Positions 9,983-17,324 of a stretch of DNA of 64,000 nucleotides are shown piece by piece. This stretch comes from an uncultured Bacilli bacterium. Its GTDB lineage: Bacteria > Bacillota_I > Bacilli_A > RF39 > UBA660. The stretch covers positions 31,139 through 95,138 of the forward strand of contig CAKOUW010000006.1 of the NCBI GenBank assembly GCA_934120715.1, written 5' to 3'. The translations under genes and the position numbers were made by a program. Position 1 is the stretch's first letter; each line of letters begins with the position of its first letter. The notes below the pieces were generated by a model. The model did no database searches and had not been told where the DNA came from. It worked only from the letters and a program-made list of their open reading frames with translations.

Positions 9983-10885
9983 ATGTATATAGAAGAGTTA
10001 TTTATAATTGCTGTTATAATTATATTTATATCAATGTATAGAAATTATCAGGGACAAAATGTAGGAAAATTTATTACTAATCAAGTTCAAGTTCTATATA
10101 ATAAGTTTGCTCCATACTCATTCAAATTAGTAAGAGAAAAAACAAAAGAATTAGGTCAAGAATATACAGTCAGACAGTATACAATACAAGTTGTTGGTAT
10201 GTCAGCCTTTGCTGGAGTAGTAACTTATCTATATTTTTACAATTTAGTAATATGTGCTATATATATAATAGCCGTAATTATGTTTGTTCCATATTTATCA
10301 TTTTTAAGATGCAAAAGAATTTATAGCGAATTTATATTTGAACAAATCCAAGTATATACATCAAATGTTATTATGGAATTTGCAACGACCCAATCATTTG
10401 TTAAAGCTCTTGAAGGAGTAAGAAATTCTGGTGTATTAGAAGATCCTGTAAAAAGAGATGTCGATCGCATGATAGAATTAGCTTATCAAAATGGAAGTAT
10501 TGATGAATCATTAGCTTATATGAGTAATCTTTATCCATACTATATAGTAAAAAACATGCATCAGTTATTTTTACAAATCACTAAAGAAGGTGCCAGCAAC
10601 TCAGCTGACTCACTAGAAAACATGCAATTAGATATTGATATGCTTGTTGAAAATGTATACCGCGATAGAATAGAAAGAGCAACATTCCATAAATCATTTA
10701 TTCAATTTGGTCTAATGTTATATTTAATGGTTATGTTAGTTCAATATTTATTAGGAAGAGAGACATATTTAATCTTGTTAAATAGATGGTATATACAAGT
10801 ATTACTCCATGGCGTCTTGATAATTAATTCATATTTCCTTTTAAAAGGAGAAAAATATTATAATGAGAATGTAGGTGCAGAATAA
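9983..10885 (+). CDS. tadB: TadB-like membrane platform protein (T2SSF family)
   Basis: Integral membrane platform protein partnering the CpaF ATPase. Membrane segments are seen near the N-terminus, at about residues 72-108 (two) and at about 237-290 (two), around a cytoplasmic helical T2SSF domain of about 125 residues. This matches TadB topology. Its stop overlaps the start of the tadC-like gene by one base (TAATG), so the two are translationally coupled as in other tad operons. RBS AAAGGAG precedes the ATG. Confidence 0.8.
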   Translation: MYIEELFIIAVIIIFISMYRNYQGQNVGKFITNQVQVLYNKFAPYSFKLVREKTKELGQEYTVRQYTIQVVGMSAFAGVVTYLYFYNLVICAIYIIAVIMFVPYLSFLRCKRIYSEFIFEQIQVYTSNVIMEFATTQSFVKALEGVRNSGVLEDPVKRDVDRMIELAYQNGSIDESLAYMSNLYPYYIVKNMHQLFLQITKEGASNSADSLENMQLDIDMLVENVYRDRIERATFHKSFIQFGLMLYLMVMLVQYLLGRETYLILLNRWYIQVLLHGVLIINSYFLLKGEKYYNENVGAE

Positions 10886-11694
10886 TGGAAGTATTAATTG
10901 TTGGAGCCCTTTTCTTATGGATATTAATCTATAACAATACAATAGATAAAAGAAAGTTTATGATTGATAACCAAAAGTATTTTGAGGCCTTTAAAGAAGA
11001 AGATTATGACTTTCTAGTTTATGCCAAATATGGTGAAGATGTTGATGTAAACACTCTATATTCTAAGAGAGTGCTATATGCCATAATAGCTTTTATGATG
11101 GTTCTAATGCTAACTATGACTGGTGGCGATACAGTCAGTATATTTGATTCTCAATTCTTTATAAATTTAGTTTTAGCCATAGTAGTAGGCGTTATTATGT
11201 TTAAATCATCATATATGCAATTAAAAAGATACTATAAAGCACATCTTCATGAAATTGATGTTATGCTACCTTACTTTTTAAAAAGTTTGGAAATCTTAAT
11301 ACAGCATTATACTGTACCAGTCGCAATAGGTAAGTCAATAGATGATGCTCCTGATATATTTAAGCCCGGACTAAGACGTCTAGTAGAAAGAATAAATTCA
11401 GGTGATTCAACAATTGATCCATATATGGAATTTGCTAATACTTACCCAGTAAGAGATTCAATGAGAATGATGAGACTACTTTATCGTTTAGGTATTGGTT
11501 CACAAGAAGGTAAACAAGAACGTCTAATGACGTTCTCAAGAACAGTTTCAAACCTACAAAATAAAGCCCGTGAAACAAAATATAAAGAAAGACTTAATCA
11601 TATGGAAAGCCAAACTATGGTTATGCTAGTTGTAACTGGTATTGGCGTTATGCTAATTATCCTAATATCAATGATGATGATGTTCAACATGTAA
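10885..11694 (+). CDS. tadC: TadC-like membrane platform protein (T2SSF family)
   Basis: Second platform subunit. It has a short N-terminal helix, two membrane segments at about residues 65-107, a cytoplasmic domain and a C-terminal hydrophobic segment (MVMLVVTGIGVMLIILISMMM). Motifs such as LPYFLKSLEILIQ and the domain length agree with TadC/T2SSF proteins. It overlaps tadB by one base and would form a heteromeric platform with it. A promoter and a small pilin-like gene follow. Confidence 0.78.
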   Translation: MEVLIVGALFLWILIYNNTIDKRKFMIDNQKYFEAFKEEDYDFLVYAKYGEDVDVNTLYSKRVLYAIIAFMMVLMLTMTGGDTVSIFDSQFFINLVLAIVVGVIMFKSSYMQLKRYYKAHLHEIDVMLPYFLKSLEILIQHYTVPVAIGKSIDDAPDIFKPGLRRLVERINSGDSTIDPYMEFANTYPVRDSMRMMRLLYRLGIGSQEGKQERLMTFSRTVSNLQNKARETKYKERLNHMESQTMVMLVVTGIGVMLIILISMMMMFNM

Positions 11695-11710
11695 AAATAA
11701 TACAAAAATA

Positions 11711-11739
11711 TTGTTATTTATTAAATAATTTGTTATACT
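11711..11739 (+). promoter_or_regulatory. Sigma-A-type promoter for the small pilin-like gene
   Basis: TTGTTA at 11711-11716, a 17-base spacer, then TATACT at 11734-11739. It lies inside an otherwise tightly packed operon, just before a gene with a strong AAAGGAG site. This would allow extra expression of the small pilin-like subunit. Confidence 0.65.
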
Positions 11740-11771
11740 AAAAATAGAAAATAGGAAAGGAGATGTATTAG

Positions 11772-11942
11772 ATGAAAGCAGCAACAGGTGAATTAAATTT
11801 AACTGTTATTACACTAATTGCTATAGCAGCAGTAATTGGTTTCTTTTGGGTAATGTGGCCAAAGATTAAGGACTCCCTAAATAGTCAATGGAATAATATT
11901 TCTAGTAATGACCCTAATGGTATAATTGTATTAGAAAGATAA
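11772..11942 (+). CDS. Small pilin-like protein (Flp-type candidate)
   Basis: 56 residues: a short leader MKAATG, then a hydrophobic helix (about residues 8-29, starting ELNLTVITLIAIAAVIGF) and a short polar C-terminus. Size, layout and position directly after TadC match a Flp major pilin. The Gly6-Glu7 junction resembles a class III prepilin cleavage site, but the usual Glu at +5 of the mature chain is absent, so processing is uncertain. It has its own promoter and a strong RBS, as expected for a major subunit. It could instead be a small structural membrane peptide. Confidence 0.7.
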   Translation: MKAATGELNLTVITLIAIAAVIGFFWVMWPKIKDSLNSQWNNISSNDPNGIIVLER

Positions 11943-11959
11943 ATAAGAGGTGAGTATAT

Positions 11960-12400
11960 ATGCGTGATGCTTTGGGCGGCTTAGTTAACATAGTAATAAT
12001 TGTTGTATTTATGATTATAGTTAGTGGCTATTTAGCATTTAATGTTAATTATACTAAGGCATTTCGTGTTAAGAATAAAATAATCTCTGTAATAGAAACT
12101 CATGAAGGCCTTGATGCTAGTGGAGAAAAAGAAATAGAATCTTATGCTAAGTCAATTGGTTATAACGTAAGTATTCCCAAAGACTTTAGAGCTAGTGAAG
12201 GTTGGGAAGCAAACACAAACTGTGGTTTTTATTATAAAGTAGTGGATTCACCAACCTCAGGAGACGAAGACATACGTAAAAATTATTATGAGGTTATAAC
12301 TTTTGTTAGTGTAGATATTCCAATAATAAAAAAAATTATGCCGCAAATTCCTTTTTTTCAAGTGAAAGGAGCCACTAAATCAATCAGGGTATATAAATGA
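11960..12400 (+). CDS. TadE-like pseudopilin
   Basis: 146 residues with one N-terminal membrane helix (about residues 8-28) after a short cytoplasmic start, then a soluble domain of about 115 residues with one Cys. It follows the small pilin candidate by 17 bases and has RBS AGAGGTG. Topology and neighbourhood suggest a TadE/F-type minor pilin. It resembles the 7112 gene in layout; I see no clear sequence identity to a named family. Confidence 0.55.
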   Translation: MRDALGGLVNIVIIVVFMIIVSGYLAFNVNYTKAFRVKNKIISVIETHEGLDASGEKEIESYAKSIGYNVSIPKDFRASEGWEANTNCGFYYKVVDSPTSGDEDIRKNYYEVITFVSVDIPIIKKIMPQIPFFQVKGATKSIRVYK

Positions 12401-12428
12401 TCAAATATTTCAAGATGAGGGTGATATA

Positions 12429-13448
12429 GTGAATGTAACTATTGGTAATGAACAGCAAAACTTGTTATCTAACTTAGACATTGACATCATAAAAAGTATC
12501 ACCGGTACTTATTCAGCACCTGAATTAGTAGAAATATTTAAAAATTTTTTCTTTAATAAAATAATTTTGGATGTCACAGCTCTAAAAAATTATAATGACA
12601 TAAATACTTATAAAGCTTTAGCAAGTGGCATAGATCCAGATAAAATTGTTTGCTTTGTTCCGGAAAAAAGTTCGTTATGCACTTCCGGATTTTTCTCTGC
12701 CTTGGTATCTGTTGGAATCTATAACTTTACAACCAATATAGAAGGCGTTAAATATTTAGCTAAGCATTCAAATACATTAGAAGATGTTAAGCAATTTCAA
12801 AGGGTCCAACCAACCTACAATAATGTAGAACCACCAGCTGAAGTAAAGCCTAATTTAGTACAAACAACTTCTTCTCTTAGCCTAAATTGTAAAATAATAG
12901 GTGTAAAGAGTATAACTAGTGGAGCTGGAAGTACTACATTTATATATATGCTAAAAAAAGAGTTAGCCAAAAGTTATAACACAGGGATTATTGCTGTAGA
13001 GATAGATAAATCAGATTTAAAAGCATTTGGAGATAAGGATATGTATTCTACTTCAGATGAACATATAAAAGAATTTTTAAATAACAATAAATCGGCTAAT
13101 ATCATTTTAGTTGATTTAAATAATAGTAAAAATGATTATTTATGTAATGATGTGATATATTTATTAGAACCAAGCATAATTAAATTAAATAAACTACTAA
13201 GATATGGACCAATAGCCTTGAAAAATTTAAAGAATAAAAAAGTAGTATTGAATAAAAGCCTACTTAGCCCACAAGATGTATTTGACTTTGAATATGAATC
13301 TGGGTTAAAGATATTTTATAATATGCCTCCATTAAATGAGAGAAAACAAAACGCCATTATGGGAGAATTCTTATCAAAACTAGGATTAATTAATTCAAGA
13401 CCAAGATCAAATAATTCTGGACGAGTATTTGGGCTATTTAGACGGTAA
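12429..13448 (+). CDS. CpaE/TadZ-like MinD-family protein with degenerate P-loop
   Basis: 339 residues: an N-terminal receiver-like domain (about 1-115), a linker, then a MinD/ParA-like domain from about 150. The expected P-loop reads ITSGAGSTTF (about 162-171) and lacks the Lys of a working Walker A motif, as in some TadZ proteins that act as localisation factors and not strong ATPases. It lies in the tad-like gene order, where CpaE/TadZ would position the machine. The GTG start at 12429 has GAGGGTGAT upstream. Confidence 0.65.
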   Translation: MNVTIGNEQQNLLSNLDIDIIKSITGTYSAPELVEIFKNFFFNKIILDVTALKNYNDINTYKALASGIDPDKIVCFVPEKSSLCTSGFFSALVSVGIYNFTTNIEGVKYLAKHSNTLEDVKQFQRVQPTYNNVEPPAEVKPNLVQTTSSLSLNCKIIGVKSITSGAGSTTFIYMLKKELAKSYNTGIIAVEIDKSDLKAFGDKDMYSTSDEHIKEFLNNNKSANIILVDLNNSKNDYLCNDVIYLLEPSIIKLNKLLRYGPIALKNLKNKKVVLNKSLLSPQDVFDFEYESGLKIFYNMPPLNERKQNAIMGEFLSKLGLINSRPRSNNSGRVFGLFRR

Positions 13449-13452
13449 ATAA

Positions 13453-13481
13453 TTGACAAAACTAAAGTTATAATGTATCAT
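13453..13481 (+). promoter_or_regulatory. Strong sigma-A-type promoter for the VirB2-like gene
   Basis: Perfect TTGACA at 13453-13458, 17-base spacer, TATCAT at 13476-13481. It overlaps an in-frame upstream ATG at 13473, which argues that translation really starts at 13506. Confidence 0.75.
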
Positions 13482-13505
13482 GTTATTAGTGAAGGAGAGG
13501 TAATT

Positions 13506-13856
13506 ATGTTAGATTTATTTCAAATTGGAGTACTTGGACAAAATGGCGACAGCTGTGGAGGATTATCACCAGTCGTAAAAATATTAAAAAAAGGCGTATT
13601 ACCAATAGTATGTATCGCAATTCCAATCGCTTTAATTGGATTCGCAATATTTGATTTAGGAAAAGCTATCATTGCAAGCGATGACAAGGAAGTAAAGGCT
13701 GCTCAGTCAAGATTAATAAAAAGACTTATTTATGGTATAGTTATCTTCTTAGTACCATTTATAGTTACTTTAGTTATGAATCTAGTTGCAACAGGTGCAG
13801 ATCAATCAGAAACGAATACACAAAGTTGGGCAACTTGCTGGAACAGTATTAATTAA
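13506..13856 (+). CDS. VirB2-like small two-helix membrane protein (candidate T4SS pilin/channel subunit)
   Basis: 116 residues. Two hydrophobic helices (about 37-57 and 76-97) are separated by a short polar loop with the motif ASDDKEVKAAQ. This topology fits VirB2/TrbC-type subunits. The next gene carries the same two-helix unit with QSDDETMAKIN in the loop, so they are paralogues. ATG 13506 is chosen because AAGGAGAGG precedes it and the upstream candidate lies in the promoter. With its own strong promoter and an immediate terminator the gene is a monocistronic unit, as expected for an abundant structural subunit. The family assignment is by topology and context. Confidence 0.65.
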   Translation: MLDLFQIGVLGQNGDSCGGLSPVVKILKKGVLPIVCIAIPIALIGFAIFDLGKAIIASDDKEVKAAQSRLIKRLIYGIVIFLVPFIVTLVMNLVATGADQSETNTQSWATCWNSIN

Positions 13857-13882
13857 TAGCAAACAATTGCTATTTTTTTTTT
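13855..13882 (+). terminator. Rho-independent terminator after VirB2-like gene
   Basis: Perfect 8-bp stem AATAGCAA/TTGCTATT with loop ACAA, followed by a run of T. It overlaps the stop codon. Confidence 0.9.
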
Positions 13883-13900
13883 ACTTTGATATAATTAATG

Positions 13901-13909
13901 TGTTATAAT
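13901..13909 (+). promoter_or_regulatory. Extended -10 promoter for the second VirB2-like gene
   Basis: TGTTATAAT is a full extended -10 element; no good -35 is seen. It lies just downstream of a terminator, so the next gene needs a new start site. The resulting 5' leader would be very short, beginning near the GGAG site. Confidence 0.55.
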
Positions 13910-13926
13910 GTTTTTGGAGTGATCTT

Positions 13927-14553
13927 ATGAAAAAGTCAATGTTTTTGCTTGTGTTGATTTTATTTGGAACAATACTTTTTGCACCACAAGACGTATTTGC
14001 TGCAACAATAGCCAAAAAGTGTACATATCAAAATGGAGAAATAATTACAATATATAGCGACAATACAGCAGCAATGAAAAATAGAAATATAAATTGGAAT
14101 AGTTGGAAACAAAACACTAAGAATCAAATTATTTGCCCTAAATACATTATTATGACTAAAACAGTTCAGGTAGGAAACGATTTAGCAAACGTAAAACAAT
14201 ATTCAACAAAAAATAATGTAACATATTCTGAGTTAAAATCAGACAGTAGTGAGAGTAAAACTAAAAAACAGTCTTATTTAGGAAATGTAGAAGACGAAGA
14301 TTCTGTTGCTTGGCTAATCCAAAAAATCTTGAATTATATTAGAATAGCAGGACCAGTTATAGTTTTAGTTCTAACAAGTGTTGACTATTTAAGAGCTTTA
14401 ATACAAAGTGATGATGAAACTATGGCTAAGATAAATAAAAAGCTAGGAACTAGATTAGTATTAATAGTTTTACTATTTATCATACCAACCCTTGTAAATG
14501 TTGTATTATCATTAGTTGGATATGATACTACCGCTACAGAAGATTTTAAATAA
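13927..14553 (+). CDS. Exported VirB2-like two-helix protein with N-terminal extension
   Basis: 208 residues. A clear signal peptide (about 1-25, ending DVFAA) is followed by an extracytoplasmic stretch of about 105 residues with two Cys, then two membrane helices (about 137-153 and 178-197). The loop between them carries QSDDETMAKINKK, matching the preceding gene, and indicates a shared C-terminal unit. It may be a specialised or tip version of the VirB2-like subunit, or a channel component. It precedes the VirB6-like gene by 14 bases. The role is inferred from topology and context. Confidence 0.6.
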   Translation: MKKSMFLLVLILFGTILFAPQDVFAATIAKKCTYQNGEIITIYSDNTAAMKNRNINWNSWKQNTKNQIICPKYIIMTKTVQVGNDLANVKQYSTKNNVTYSELKSDSSESKTKKQSYLGNVEDEDSVAWLIQKILNYIRIAGPVIVLVLTSVDYLRALIQSDDETMAKINKKLGTRLVLIVLLFIIPTLVNVVLSLVGYDTTATEDFK

Positions 14554-14567
14554 AAGAGGTGATATAA

Positions 14568-16451
14568 ATGCATAGTAATCTCAATGCTGGCATAGTCAAT
14601 AACACAATTAGATCAGTAATGACTCTAATAATAGATAGACCTGCATTTTTTTTGCTAAAAATTTTATATATAGTTTTTATTAGTGTGGCTGAAACCGAAT
14701 TGTTTAACGATAGCACTATAAGACATGTATATTATAAAATACAGTTGATACTTGGAATCTTTATGATATTTAAATTATCAGTATCAGTATTGGAAGCCAT
14801 TGTAAATCCTGATAAACTTACTGCTAAAAAAACGGGGACTATGTCAATAATTGCTAGAATTTTTATATCACTAGCATTATTGGCTGCTTTAACACCGATC
14901 AATATTCCTAATCCAAAAAATGATTATGAAAAGAAACTAAAGAACAATGGTTTGATTTTTGGTGTACTATATTCATTACAGTCTAGGATACTAGGTCAGG
15001 ATACATTAGGTAGACTAATTCTAGGAAATGAACTAACTGTTAGTAGTGGAAAATCTGATGAATTAAAAAAGCAACGAAATAGTTATTTGACAAATGCTGC
15101 CAACTCATTTACCTCAACAGTTTTAAAAACCTTTATGAGAATAAATCTAGTTTCTGAAAAAGATAGAGTTCAAAATACAACAGGGGAGCCAGATGAAGCT
15201 AATTCTCAAAACTGGGTCTGCCAAAATATAGATTCGAATATTTTAGATACATATAATGATGCTAGCTCTGATCCGCAAGAGATATTAGACTATATTAACG
15301 AAGACTGTAGCAGTGGTTTGAAATCTAAATATGTATTTGCATATCTTCCTTTAGGAGGTATTGCTGCTTACGTATTTGCATTTTTATTATTAACATTCAC
15401 TATTGATGTAGCAATCAGAGCTATAAAAATTGCTATATTAAGATTAATAGCCCCAATACCAGTAATTAGTTATATGAGCCCAAATCCCAAAGACAATGGT
15501 GCCATGGGTACTTGGGCGAAGGCATTAATGACAACATATTTAGAATTGTTCACAAGATTGTTAATTGTATATATAGTAATATACCTAATTCAAAGAATTA
15601 TTTTTGATGGCTTAACCATATCTGCTTCATATAGCGGATTAATAACGCCTATTGCCTACATAATGATTTTCCTTGGATTATTCCTATTTGCAAAGCAAGC
15701 ACCTAAGTTTATTAAGGACGCTATCGGAATGAAAGGACCTGGTATGTCAAACATTGGCTTAAATGCTGCTTTATCAGGACTTGGTTCATTAAGAGCAGGT
15801 GCCACAGCTGGTGATGCTTTTGATGCAGCTAGAGAATCTGTAGATACAGATATTAATGCTTATAATCAGGGAAAAGCGGCACCAAGCATTGCAACAAGTT
15901 ATAATACCGGTAGAGACCATGCAGCTAAAATGTTAACCGGCGATGACAAAATGACATGGCAAGCAATGCATAGAGGACAAAATAGATTAGCTAGAGAGGG
16001 TATAACCCCGGAAAATGCTGATGCATTGCATAGTGCAGCCACAGAAGCATCTGCATTTACTGAACGAATGGAAAAAGATTTCAGTAATGGTCTAATACAG
16101 TATCGTGATGCTAGTGGTAACTTACATAGCTATAAGTACAAAGATGCTAATGGAAATATACGTGTAGTAAATGATAAACATGAAATGTCTCTTGCACTTG
16201 ATCAACAACGTGCGCTATCTTCTAAATTAAGTTCAAGGGACAGCAAAGTTGATGCTGAAATCAAGAAGCATGGGGCTAACCGTAGTTGGAAGTATAAAAG
16301 TAGACCAAATGTTAAGCCTCAGACTACTGGAAGAATGGGAAGTATAAATCAAGACATTGCCGATTATACAAATATTAAATATGGTGATACTAACATGGCT
16401 GATACTCCAAATGTGTCTCAAGCCGGTGTTGATATAAAAACTCATCAATAA
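14568..16451 (+). CDS. VirB6/TrbL-like T4SS channel membrane protein
   Basis: 627 residues with at least six hydrophobic segments, at about 25-45, 55-80, 95-110, 260-285, 320-345 and 355-380. They include a conserved-looking amphipathic block (IKIAILRLIAPIPVISYM) and FAKQAPKFIKDAIGMKG, as in Gram-positive VirB6-type proteins. From about residue 395 a soluble Ala/Asn-rich tail of about 230 residues follows, containing two near-repeats (DASGNL, DANGNI) reminiscent of YD-type repeats. It lies directly upstream of PrgI and VirB4 homologues, as in conjugation modules. Confidence 0.7.
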   Translation: MHSNLNAGIVNNTIRSVMTLIIDRPAFFLLKILYIVFISVAETELFNDSTIRHVYYKIQLILGIFMIFKLSVSVLEAIVNPDKLTAKKTGTMSIIARIFISLALLAALTPINIPNPKNDYEKKLKNNGLIFGVLYSLQSRILGQDTLGRLILGNELTVSSGKSDELKKQRNSYLTNAANSFTSTVLKTFMRINLVSEKDRVQNTTGEPDEANSQNWVCQNIDSNILDTYNDASSDPQEILDYINEDCSSGLKSKYVFAYLPLGGIAAYVFAFLLLTFTIDVAIRAIKIAILRLIAPIPVISYMSPNPKDNGAMGTWAKALMTTYLELFTRLLIVYIVIYLIQRIIFDGLTISASYSGLITPIAYIMIFLGLFLFAKQAPKFIKDAIGMKGPGMSNIGLNAALSGLGSLRAGATAGDAFDAARESVDTDINAYNQGKAAPSIATSYNTGRDHAAKMLTGDDKMTWQAMHRGQNRLAREGITPENADALHSAATEASAFTERMEKDFSNGLIQYRDASGNLHSYKYKDANGNIRVVNDKHEMSLALDQQRALSSKLSSRDSKVDAEIKKHGANRSWKYKSRPNVKPQTTGRMGSINQDIADYTNIKYGDTNMADTPNVSQAGVDIKTHQ

Positions 16452-16470
16452 AAATGGAGTGTGATACATA

Positions 16471-16785
16471 GTGAATTATTTAATTCCAGCAAATACAAAA
16501 AGGGGACAATTAATTTTAGGACTATTTAGACCTTTTGATTTAATTTTAGTTAGCTGTGGGATTGTTGCAACAATATTATTATTGGCACTGTTACCACTCA
16601 GCTCTACCTTTATGACAGTATTGGCACTTTTACCAGGTGGAGTCTGTGCTATCCTGGTAACTCCATTGCCATACTATCACAATGTTTTAAATGGTATAAT
16701 TGAAGTATATACATTTTTAACTAATCCTCAAAAGAATAAATATAAATGGAAAGGTTGGTGTTATAAAGAATGGCCCAAAAAATAG
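16471..16785 (+). CDS. PrgI-family (VirB3-like) T4SS protein
   Basis: 104 residues with two adjacent membrane helices (about 28-45 and 48-68) flanked by short polar ends. The start (YLIPANTKRGQLILGLFRPFD) and end (YKWKGWCYKEWPKK) fit the PrgI family of Gram-positive conjugation systems. VirB3/PrgI proteins partner VirB4; here the gene overlaps the first VirB4 part by 16 bases. The start is GTG, with GGAG a little further upstream than usual. Confidence 0.75.
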   Translation: MNYLIPANTKRGQLILGLFRPFDLILVSCGIVATILLLALLPLSSTFMTVLALLPGGVCAILVTPLPYYHNVLNGIIEVYTFLTNPQKNKYKWKGWCYKEWPKK

Positions 16786-17324
16786 CAAATCAGTATAAAT
16801 ATACAGAAGATTGGCTTCCCATTAAGTCAATCCAAAATGGTATGATTCTTACAAAAAGTAATCAAAAAGTGACAGGAGTAAAAATATCGCCAAGAAATAT
16901 TTTTATTCTTGATCCAGATGCTCAAAATAATGTACTAATAGGTTTAAAAAACTTTTACAATACTATTGATTTTGAGTTTTGGCTAGTAGTCGCTGATAGA
17001 CCTGTAGATATATCTGTATACATGTCAAATTTACAGTTAAGATTCAATGAAGAGACCTCACCAGCAATTAGAAAATTAATCGCTCAAGATATTCAAAAGG
17101 GTGAAAGCTTTATAAATAATAATGTTGTTGATACAGAATATTATTTCTTATTTAAAGATAAAAATGTAGATATTTTACAAAAAAGAGTAAGAATGATGAT
17201 TAATGGTTTAGCCAGCTGCGGCTTAAATGCAGCTCAAACCAGTAATGAAGATTTAAGAGTTGTTTTGGAAAACTTCTTAAACGGTGGACAAAGAACTGAA
17301 TTTGGGACGGTGATGCCAATATGA
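16770..17324 (+). CDS. VirB4 N-terminal part encoded as a separate gene
   Basis: 184 residues without membrane helices. The opening (EDWLPIKSIQNGMILTKSNQKV) resembles the first N-terminal domain of VirB4/TraE ATPases, which contacts PrgI/VirB3. It ends at a TGA overlapping the ATG of the next gene (ATGA), and the next gene carries the rest of VirB4. Both pieces are intact and coupled, so this may be a natural two-gene VirB4, or a single gene broken by a frameshift. Confidence 0.65.
   Translation: MAQKIANQYKYTEDWLPIKSIQNGMILTKSNQKVTGVKISPRNIFILDPDAQNNVLIGLKNFYNTIDFEFWLVVADRPVDISVYMSNLQLRFNEETSPAIRKLIAQDIQKGESFINNNVVDTEYYFLFKDKNVDILQKRVRMMINGLASCGLNAAQTSNEDLRVVLENFLNGGQRTEFGTVMPI

Noticed and set aside
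13453..13474. TTGACA plus TATAAT (13469-13474) as the promoter of the VirB2-like gene
   Set aside because: The spacer would be only 10 bases; the TATCAT at 13476 gives 17 and is accepted instead.
13473..13856. Longer VirB2-like gene starting at 13473
   Set aside because: That start codon overlaps the promoter -10 region; ATG 13506 has a strong ribosome-binding site.
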